The translations under genes were made by a program, and so were the position numbers. A DNA stretch of 64,000 nt from contig NZ_VUOD01000003.1 in the NCBI RefSeq assembly GCF_008386465.1, forward strand, positions 298,100 through 362,099, written 5' to 3'. The stretch comes from Arenimonas fontis (GTDB lineage: Bacteria > Pseudomonadota > Gammaproteobacteria > Xanthomonadales > Xanthomonadaceae). This document shows positions 58,811 to 64,000 of the stretch, in pieces; within the stretch, counting starts at the first letter, position 1; the number at the start of each line of letters is the position of its first letter. A model generated the notes under the pieces. The model was not told the DNA's origin and ran no database searches. It saw only the letters and a list, made by a program, of their open reading frames with translations.

Positions 58811-59247
58811 ATTCCCTGCACGGCAGCTGCTTCTACCTCTTCCTCGCCGGCCTCGGCACGGGCATCGCCTTCATGGCCCTGCTGCTGTTCCTGGCCGACA
58901 AGGCTGCGGCGCGCGAGGCGCGTCGCCAACTCCCGCTGACCTCGGACACGCCGCGTCGCCGGCGCTTCCGCGACGCCCTGACCGTGGAGACCACCACCAT
59001 GATCCAACGCCAGCTCACGCCGGGCCCCGGCACCTATCCCTGCGCCTGCGGCCGCATGCCGCACCTGATCGAGACCCTCGGCAATCCGGACCCCAAGCGC
59101 CTGGCCGACAAGCCGACCACGGCCTACCACCTGGAGTGCCCGCCGTGCGGCATCACCACTGCCCGCGATGCGCACCAGCTGGTGCCGCAGGCGCAGTGGA
59201 ACGCCGGCATTACCCATCCGATCGATGTCACCCGCGTATCGGCCTAG
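58807..59247 (+). CDS. prophage protein: membrane anchor plus zinc-binding domain, possible internal start
   Basis: 146 residues from GTG 58807. The first 30 contain a membrane segment (FYLFLAGLGTGIAFMALLLF). The second half has CACGRMPHLIETLG and CPPCGITTARDAH, paired cysteines of a zinc ribbon often seen in small phage proteins. An in-frame ATG at 58999, preceded by GGAGA, would give the zinc domain alone (82 residues), so two products are possible. Confidence 0.6.
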   Translation: MNSLHGSCFYLFLAGLGTGIAFMALLLFLADKAAAREARRQLPLTSDTPRRRRFRDALTVETTTMIQRQLTPGPGTYPCACGRMPHLIETLGNPDPKRLADKPTTAYHLECPPCGITTARDAHQLVPQAQWNAGITHPIDVTRVSA

Positions 59248-59256
59248 GAGCACGCC

Positions 59257-59520
59257 ATGCAGCTGAGCCAGCACTACCAGGAAATGGGAACCGCGCTACT
59301 CGCCACGCGCGCCACAAGCCGGCCCGATGCGCCCGAAATCGCGGCCGCGGTGAAGCGGTACTGCACGCGTCTTCGTGCCAATGCCTCCGACACCGCCGCC
59401 GCCGTGAACTGGGCGCTGCGCCACACCGGCGACACGCTCAGCGCGATCCGTGCGGGCCGCCACCGCGCCGCCCAGCTGCACTGGCGGAGCACCCAGTCCA
59501 CCCCGACCGAAAAGGCCTGA
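59257..59520 (+). CDS. small helical prophage protein
   Basis: 87 residues, helical and Ala/Arg/Thr-rich (YQEMGTALLATRATSRPDAP, VNWALRHTGDTLSAIRAGRH). AGGAG lies 8 bases before the ATG. Unknown function. Confidence 0.55.
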   Translation: MQLSQHYQEMGTALLATRATSRPDAPEIAAAVKRYCTRLRANASDTAAAVNWALRHTGDTLSAIRAGRHRAAQLHWRSTQSTPTEKA

Positions 59521-59523
59521 CCC

Positions 59524-59745
59524 ATGAACACCGAACCTGCCGTCGACGGCCCCGACTACCTCGACACCTTCGCCGACCGCCTGGCCAGCGAAGGCGCCGA
59601 CATCGAGGCCGCACAGTTCCGCCGCCTCGCCCGCCAGTGGCGTGGCGACCAGGCGGCCGCCCAGGCAGCCGCCAACGACGCAACCGCGATCAACCACCAG
59701 CTGCGCAAGGCTCGCGAGGCATTGCAGCCGACCGTCGCCCACTGA
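59524..59745 (+). CDS. small helical prophage protein
   Basis: 73 residues, acidic at the start and Ala/Gln-rich later (YLDTFADRLASEGADIEAAQ, FRRLARQWRGDQAAAQAAAN). Starts 3 bp after the previous gene. Unknown function. Confidence 0.55.
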   Translation: MNTEPAVDGPDYLDTFADRLASEGADIEAAQFRRLARQWRGDQAAAQAAANDATAINHQLRKAREALQPTVAH

Positions 59746-59762
59746 CAGCCAGAGGGAACGTC

Positions 59763-60011
59763 ATGCTCTCGCCGAACATCCTCACGCCGAAGAAGCGCGC
59801 CGCGCTAGCCGACTGCGCCAAGGCCGGGCTGGTGCGCTGCGCCGGCGGCTACCGGGCGCCCGACGGCACCGCCGTGCACACCAAGCGCGTGGTGAACCAG
59901 CTCGCCAGCGACGGCCTGGTGACCGTGAGCTACTTCGAGCGCGACGTCGCCATCACCGAGCTAGGCCGGGACGTGGCCCAGGTCACCGCGCCACAGGCGA
60001 ATGCCGCATGA
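59763..60011 (+). CDS. small winged-helix-like prophage protein
   Basis: 82 residues with GAGGG upstream. ILTPKKRAALADCAKAGLVR, then HTKRVVNQLASDGLVTVSYF resembles a winged helix (helix, helix, wing) as found in small phage DNA-binding proteins. Overlaps the next gene by 4 bp. Role unknown. Confidence 0.55.
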   Translation: MLSPNILTPKKRAALADCAKAGLVRCAGGYRAPDGTAVHTKRVVNQLASDGLVTVSYFERDVAITELGRDVAQVTAPQANAA

Positions 60012-60226
60012 GCGCCGCCGAGCAGACCTACGCGATCGAGGGCGAGCAGCTGACGCTCGAGCAGATCGTCGAGCGCGCTCGCCGCGCCGGCCTCGAGCGC
60101 CGGCACGTCCGCAGCCGCCTGCACTATGGCGATCGCACCTGGGAGCGCCTGCTGCGCAAGCCCAGCAACAAGCCCGGACCGGGCAACCGCGTCTTCTTCG
60201 GTCGCAACCGCCAGGGGAGGAAATGA
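60008..60226 (+). CDS. small HTH-like prophage protein
   Basis: 72 residues. LTLEQIVERARRAGLERRHV with a following RSRLHYGDRTWERLLRKPSN looks like a compact helix-turn-helix with a basic tail (RVFFGRNRQGRK). Similar small proteins occur in prophage early operons. 4-bp overlaps on both sides. Confidence 0.55.
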   Translation: MSAAEQTYAIEGEQLTLEQIVERARRAGLERRHVRSRLHYGDRTWERLLRKPSNKPGPGNRVFFGRNRQGRK

Positions 60227-60753
60227 CCATGCTCCGATTCATCGCCCGCTTGCTGTTCAAGCACCTGGCGCGCCGCGTCGCCACCGCCCGGAAGCCCGAC
60301 TTCATCGTCGGCGGTCCTGAAAGCCCGTACCTGCGCCGCTGGTGGGTGATCCCGCGAAACCGCTGGTTCAACGTGTACCTGCACCACTTCCTGCGCGACG
60401 ACGACGACCGCGCGTTGCACGATCACCCGTGGCCCTGGTGCTCGATCCTGCTGGTCGGCAGCTACATCGAGCACACCATCGCGGCCGGCGGCATCCACCG
60501 TCGCCAGATCCGCGAGGCCCCGAGCATCAAGATCAGCGGGCCGAAGCGCGCGCACCGGATTGAACTGTTGCCGAACACGCCGAACCCGGCAAACGCATTT
60601 GAGACTTGGCCGCGCAAGCCGTGCTGGACCCTGTTCATCACGGGCCCTCGCGTCCGCGAGTGGGGCTTCCACTGCCCGCAGGGCTGGGTGCCGTGGGAGC
60701 AGTTCACGGATCCGGCGACCCACGGCGCCACCGTGGGCCGGGGGTGCGAGTGA
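60223..60753 (+). CDS. cupin-like prophage protein
   Basis: 176 residues with a strong GGGGAGG before the ATG. The core reads RWFNVYLHHFLRDDDDRALH, DHPWPWCSILLVGSYIEHTI, ending WTLFITGPRVREWGFHCPQG, a double-stranded beta-helix with the His-rich HDHPW metal motif of the cupin superfamily. The family is widespread in phages; substrate and role are unknown. Confidence 0.72.
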   Translation: MTMLRFIARLLFKHLARRVATARKPDFIVGGPESPYLRRWWVIPRNRWFNVYLHHFLRDDDDRALHDHPWPWCSILLVGSYIEHTIAAGGIHRRQIREAPSIKISGPKRAHRIELLPNTPNPANAFETWPRKPCWTLFITGPRVREWGFHCPQGWVPWEQFTDPATHGATVGRGCE

Positions 60754-60959
60754 TGGCCCCGTCCTGCGCCCAGTGCCAGTACTTCGATCGTGCCCACCAG
60801 CTGCAGCCGGTGACGTACCACGGCAACACCCGGTTCCCGGCCACGGCGCGCTGCAAGCGTGCCGCGCCGCCCTGGCCGGTGGTCACCGACACCGACTGGT
60901 GCGGTCAGTTCGCCCCGCGCGTGCGGCCGGCGGCCCTGCACGAGGACAACGGCGCATGA
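60753..60959 (+). CDS. small zinc-binding prophage protein
   Basis: 68 residues: CAQCQYFDRAHQLQPVT with later Cys residues in ATARCKRA and TDWCGQF give a likely four-Cys zinc site. Start overlaps the previous stop by one base (TGATG). Unknown function. Confidence 0.55.
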   Translation: MAPSCAQCQYFDRAHQLQPVTYHGNTRFPATARCKRAAPPWPVVTDTDWCGQFAPRVRPAALHEDNGA

Positions 60960-61147
60960 GGCTCGCGAACTGCATGGGCGAGTCCCTGCGGCTGTGTGCC
61001 AGCTGCGCCCGCAACGTCGACAACCAACCGGCGCCGAGGAACGGCGTCGACACCCGCCAGTGGATCCAGCCGGTCACCCGCGGCGAACGCTGCTTTGACT
61101 GGTATCCGGAGCCACCCAAGCCCACTGCGCCCGCCACGGGCACCTGA
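60956..61147 (+). CDS. small Cys-containing prophage protein
   Basis: 63 residues: MRLANCMGESLRLCASCARN followed by RGERCFDWYPE. Another four-Cys arrangement, likely zinc-binding. ATGA overlap with the previous gene. Unknown function. Confidence 0.5.
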   Translation: MRLANCMGESLRLCASCARNVDNQPAPRNGVDTRQWIQPVTRGERCFDWYPEPPKPTAPATGT

Positions 61148-61160
61148 ACCCGGAGTTCCC

Positions 61161-63191
61161 ATGTCCCCGATCATGCACGTCCCGCTGTCCAAGCTGACCC
61201 TGTCACCGCGCAATGCCCGCAAAACGGGTGGCCACGACGTCTCCGACCTGGCCGCGAACATCGCTGCGGCAGGCCTGCTGCAGAACCTGATCGTCGCGCC
61301 CAGCGACGCCGGCCCCGACCAGTTCGAGGTCATCGCCGGCGGCCGCCGCCTCTCGGCCCTCCAGCTGCTCGAGCGCGAGGGCCGGCTGCCCGACGCGATC
61401 GCCACCGACGGCGTGCCCTGCCGCCGCATCGACGACGAGGCCGCCATCATCGAGGCCAGCACCGCCGAGAACACGATCCGCACGCCGCTGCACCCGGCCG
61501 ACCAGTTCGAGGCCTTCAAAGCCATGGTCGACGCCGGCAAGTCGATCGCCGACGTGGCCGCGCACTTCAACATCGCCGAGGTCGTGGTGCGCCAGCGCCT
61601 GAAGCTGGCCAACGTGCACCCGCAGCTGGTGCAGGCCTACCGCGACGACGAGGCCACGCTCGAGCAGCTGCAGGCGCTGGCGGTCACCGACGACCACACC
61701 GCCCAGCTCGACGTCTGGACCCAGTCGCGCGATCGCTGGGAGCGTGAGCCGCGGGAACTGCGCCGGAAGCTGACGGCGCGCGAGATCCCCAGCACGGACC
61801 CGCGCGTGCTGTTCGTGGGCCTGGCCGCCTACGAGGCCGCCGGCGGCCCCGTGCGCCGCGACCTGTTCTCCACCCGCGAGGATGCCTACGTGGCCGATGG
61901 CAAGCTGCTCGATCGCCTGGTCGACGAGCGCGCCGCGGAGCTGGTGGCCGACGTGCAGGCCGAGGGCTGGTCCTGGGTGGAGTTCAAGCAGCGCTGCGAC
62001 TACAGCGAGCTGGCCGAGTATGGCCGGCACCCGACGGAGCCGACGTACCAGAAGCCCACGGCGGCGGACAAGGCGCGCATCAAGGAGATCGACAAGCGGC
62101 TCGAGCAACTCGACAAGCTTCTAGTGGAGATGGGCGAGAACGGCGACGACGGCACCGATGATTACGACCAGCTGTGGCAGGAACAGGAAACGCTCGAGGC
62201 CGAATCGCAACGCCTCAGCGCCGGCACCGAGATCTGGCCGGAGGAAGTGAAAGCCGTCGCCGGCGCCCTGCTGGTGCTCGACGTCCACGGCGGCGTGCAG
62301 ATCCACCGCGGCCGCCTGCAGCCCGGGCAGAGCATCAAGGCCGGCAGGGTAGCTGGCCAGGCCAAGTCGGCCGACCAGCCCAAGAAGCCCGAGATCAGCG
62401 ACGCCCTGGTGCGCCGCCTCACCGCGCACCGCACGCTCGCGCTACAGGCCGAGCTCGCTGCCAACCCCGAGGTCGCACTCAAGGCGGTCGTCTACACCCT
62501 GATCGAGGACGTGGAGCGCGGCATCGGCTACGAATCCCCGAGCCCGCTCAAGATCAGCCTGCGGCAAGCCGACCTGCCCGACTCGGCCGACCTGAAGCAG
62601 GCGCCGGCGAGGAAGGCGCTGCAGCTCGCGCTCAAGGGCTGGCGCGACAAGGGCCTGCCGACCACGGCCGCGGCGCGGCGCGCCTGGATCTTCCAGCAGC
62701 CGACCGAGGTCCTGCTCGGCCTGCTCGCCCTGGCAGCCGCCTACTCGGTCGACGCCGTGCACGGCAAGGGCAGCTCGAAGCCCGTCGCCGATGCCCTGGC
62801 CGTCGATCTGAAGCTCGACATGGCCAAGTGGTGGGCGCCGACCGCCGAGAACTACCTCGCCGCCGTGCCCAAGGCCCTCGTGATCGAGGCCGTCGCCGAG
62901 GCCTGCGGCAAGGACGAAGCCGCCGCGCTCACCACCCTGAAATCCGCCCCGGCCGTCGCCGAGGCCGCCAAGAAGCTCGCCGGCACCGGCTGGCTGCCGA
63001 AGGTGCTGCGCGGCCCGGGCTACGCCGTGGGCGCGAAGCCGAAGGCGGCGACGGCGACCAAGGCGAAGCCCACCGGTAAGGCGAAGAAAGCCGCCAAGAA
63101 GAAGTCAGCGGCCGCGAAGGCCTCGAGCGGGGCAGCGAAGTCGAAGACGCCGGCGAAGAAGGCTCCTGCGACGGGCTGGAGGAAGAAATAG
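61161..63191 (+). CDS. ParB/RepB-like nuclease-fold protein with histone-like tail
   Basis: 676 residues. The N-terminal ParB domain is clear: VPLSKLTLSPRNARKTG, DLAANIAAAGLLQNLIV, VIAGGRRLSALQLL and the box STAENTIRTPLHPADQFEAF, then a helix-turn-helix (SIADVAAHFNIAEVVVRQRL). The middle (200-620) is helical with no family I recognise. The last 60 residues are Lys/Ala-rich (AKKAAKKKSAAAKASSG), like H1 tails, and should bind DNA. In prophages such proteins may guide replication or gene expression, or act as an RepB/ParB-type partition factor. Confidence 0.8.
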   Translation: MSPIMHVPLSKLTLSPRNARKTGGHDVSDLAANIAAAGLLQNLIVAPSDAGPDQFEVIAGGRRLSALQLLEREGRLPDAIATDGVPCRRIDDEAAIIEASTAENTIRTPLHPADQFEAFKAMVDAGKSIADVAAHFNIAEVVVRQRLKLANVHPQLVQAYRDDEATLEQLQALAVTDDHTAQLDVWTQSRDRWEREPRELRRKLTAREIPSTDPRVLFVGLAAYEAAGGPVRRDLFSTREDAYVADGKLLDRLVDERAAELVADVQAEGWSWVEFKQRCDYSELAEYGRHPTEPTYQKPTAADKARIKEIDKRLEQLDKLLVEMGENGDDGTDDYDQLWQEQETLEAESQRLSAGTEIWPEEVKAVAGALLVLDVHGGVQIHRGRLQPGQSIKAGRVAGQAKSADQPKKPEISDALVRRLTAHRTLALQAELAANPEVALKAVVYTLIEDVERGIGYESPSPLKISLRQADLPDSADLKQAPARKALQLALKGWRDKGLPTTAAARRAWIFQQPTEVLLGLLALAAAYSVDAVHGKGSSKPVADALAVDLKLDMAKWWAPTAENYLAAVPKALVIEAVAEACGKDEAAALTTLKSAPAVAEAAKKLAGTGWLPKVLRGPGYAVGAKPKAATATKAKPTGKAKKAAKKKSAAAKASSGAAKSKTPAKKAPATGWRKK

Positions 63192-63206
63192 GTCAGGACG
63201 CTGGAG

Positions 63207-63374
63207 ATGCGCTTCGTGGACCGCAACGCGAAACCGCAACTTCAGGCTCTGGAAGACGGCGCTCTGGCCAAGCTCATCCGAGTCTTGGCCAGGCGCACCA
63301 AAGAGGATCAATCAATGTTGCACGCTGCGCGTCGAGAAGCACGCCGTCGGAGGAAGGAACGCCGCAATGGCTGA
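63207..63374 (+). CDS. very small basic prophage protein
   Basis: 55 residues: MRFVDRNAKPQLQALEDGAL followed by a very basic end (HAARREARRRRKERRNG). AGGA lies about 10 bases upstream. It overlaps the PrtN-like gene by 8 bp. Could be an Xis-like or RNA-binding peptide; function unknown. Confidence 0.5.
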   Translation: MRFVDRNAKPQLQALEDGALAKLIRVLARRTKEDQSMLHAARREARRRRKERRNG

Positions 63375-63627
63375 GGACATGACTCTCTTCCTTGTGCTGG
63401 CCGAATATGGCACGGCACAGATCCCGGTTGAGCGCTGTGCGAGCCACTTCGGCATGACACCGCAGGAAGCGAAGGCTGCAGCCCGACGCCAAGCGCTGCC
63501 CGTGCCCTGTTACCGACTCGGCTCGCAGAAGTCGCCGTGGGTTGTCGATGCGGCATCCCTGGCCAATCACATCCGATCGAAGCGCGAAGCCGCCGAGGCC
63601 GAGTGGAAGCGGATCCACGCCGCCTAG
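63367..63627 (+). CDS. PrtN/AlpA-like pyocin-activator family regulator
   Basis: 86 residues: TLFLVLAEYGTAQIPVERCA, then LPVPCYRLGSQKSPWVVDAA and LANHIRSKREAAEAEWKRI match the PrtN activator family (compact winged helix, SQKSPW motif). Such genes in prophages sit near an end and often act as excisionase or transcription activator. GGAGG is upstream in the overlapping small gene. Confidence 0.75.
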   Translation: MAEDMTLFLVLAEYGTAQIPVERCASHFGMTPQEAKAAARRQALPVPCYRLGSQKSPWVVDAASLANHIRSKREAAEAEWKRIHAA

Positions 63628-63637
63628 GAGGCAGACC

Positions 63638-63827
63638 CTATTCTTCGACCTCAGGCATGAGGCTAATCTGCCGCTTGGAATCAGGCACATCTAAGTCCTC
63701 GATGCCCTTGGTGGGAACCCCTGCCATCTTCGCCCTCTTCTTGAAGGGCACGTCATCAGTGAGAAGAACGTCTGCGTTTCTTGATTTAGCTATGGCCAGG
63801 ATCTGTAGATCAAAGGTCACTTCTTTT
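63638..63827 (-). pseudogene. PIN-domain protein, 5' end cut by an insertion sequence
   Basis: Only the C-terminal 63 codons or so remain: FDLQILAIAKSRNADVLLTD ends in the conserved acidic DD, then PFKKRAKMAGV and a hydrophilic tail. These are the last beta strand and metal-binding Asp of a PIN ribonuclease. The frame runs without a start codon into the GGCTCTG end of an ISL3-type element at 63828. The missing part should lie on the far side of the element. A VapC-like toxin is possible. Confidence 0.65.
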
Positions 63828-64000
63828 GGCTCTGTTGAATTTCAAGTGGGTTGCCGGGCATGAGGGTTGATCACTGCGAAGTCGAGCTTGCCGGCGATCA
63901 GGAAGATGACGGTTCTGATAGTGGTGAAGCGGGTGAAGCCGCGAGCGCGGCGCTTGGCGGACTGAAACAGGCCGTTGAGCGCTTCGAGGAAGCCGTTGGT
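63828..64000. mobile_element. ISL3-type insertion sequence (one end)
   Basis: Starts with GGCTCTGTTGAAT, typical of ISL3-family ends, 14 bases outside the transposase stop. Continues beyond the window. Confidence 0.7.
63842..64000 (-). CDS. ISL3-family transposase (C-terminal end only)
   Basis: The last 52 residues read TNGFLEALNGLFQSAKRRAR, GFTRFTTIRTVIFLIAGKLD, FAVINPHARQPT, then TGA (rc at 63842-63844). The NGLFQxAKRxARGF and IRTVIFLIAGKLDF patterns are characteristic of IS204/IS1001/IS1096/IS1165-type DDE transposases. The start lies past 64000. Confidence 0.85.
   Translation of the reverse strand, partial: TNGFLEALNGLFQSAKRRARGFTRFTTIRTVIFLIAGKLDFAVINPHARQPT

Larger units (their letters stand above)
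26017..63827. mobile_element. prophage integrated at the 5' end of dusA (right end not visible)
   Basis: This span holds an integrase, a cI/cro switch, replication, packaging, head, lysis and tail genes. The packaging and head genes (Nu1/gpA-type terminase, gpW, gpB-type portal) are lambda-like. The tail block, with a DUF2163-type protein and the tip protein but no sheath or baseplate genes, suggests a siphovirus. The left boundary lies between the dusA start (26016) and the integrase (26121). The right attachment site was not found; no copy of the 26.0 kb sequence is visible near 63.6-64.0 kb, so the element probably continues past the window. All head and tail genes look intact. Confidence 0.88.

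Noticed and set aside
63628..64000. attR of the prophage inside the window
   Set aside because: No sequence matching 25900-26120 was seen there; the element end must lie beyond the insertion sequence.

Overview
The window looks like a high-GC gammaproteobacterial chromosome carrying most of an integrated siphovirus-type prophage. The host genes (trpS, an arginase, the birA/coaX/SPOR-protein operon beside a tRNA-Thr, plsY, a DAK2-DegV fusion, mtfA, phoPQ preceded by a PepSY-like protein, dusA) and the base composition fit the Xanthomonadales (Lysobacter/Xanthomonas relatives). That placement is inference from gene content and order, not a measured phylogeny.

Host part (1-26016). It opens with the end of a 2-oxoacid dehydrogenase E1 beta gene and a full E2 gene, then a VOC protein, trpS with a coupled small membrane protein, an exported protein, an entericidin-like lipoprotein missed by length cut-offs, and a coupled rhodanese-arginase pair. 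A tightly spaced three-gene signalling operon follows: a 2,037-residue membrane kinase with about six PAS and two GAF domains, a single-domain response regulator, and a REC-PAS-GGDEF-EAL protein. After tRNA-Thr(UGU) comes the coupled plsY-birA-coaX-SPOR cluster, the fatty-acid-kinase-like fusion, mtfA convergent with phoQ, phoP, a PepSY-like secreted protein, and the dusA-ctlX-like pair.

Prophage (about 26017 to beyond 63827). A tyrosine recombinase sits just upstream of dusA, a known integration hotspot. Next is an O-acetyltransferase moron. A minus-strand block from 55.1 kb down to 29.4 kb encodes, in transcription order: a CII-like regulator, a TraR/DksA-like zinc protein, several tiny coupled ORFs, a primase-helicase, a repeat-rich possible cos region, terminase small and large subunits, a Mor-like regulator, gpW, portal, a fused protease-capsid protein, a DUF2190-like protein, a lysis cassette (two holin candidates, a lipoprotein-type endolysin, Rz/Rz1), then tail genes including a G/G-T style frameshift pair, tape measure, DUF2163-type proteins, the central tip protein and a LamG-like protein. 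Between 55.7 and 56.6 kb lies a lambda-like switch: divergent cro- and cI-type genes around three repeated operators, with two more similar sites 1.4 kb away before the early plus-strand genes (57.5-63.6 kb). Those early genes are small coupled ORFs, a cupin-like protein, a ParB-like protein and a PrtN/AlpA-like regulator. The prophage right end is not visible: the window ends inside an ISL3-type insertion sequence that has cut a PIN-domain gene.

The most interesting signals are the repeat-dense region upstream of the terminase, the five-operator immunity circuit with a repressor lacking a peptidase domain, the protease-capsid fusion with an internal ribosome binding site, the probable -1 frameshift in the tail chaperone genes, a Mor-like activator gene embedded between terminase and gpW with a dyad just downstream, and a 17-bp perfect inverted repeat with a parS-like half site at the end of the terminase gene.
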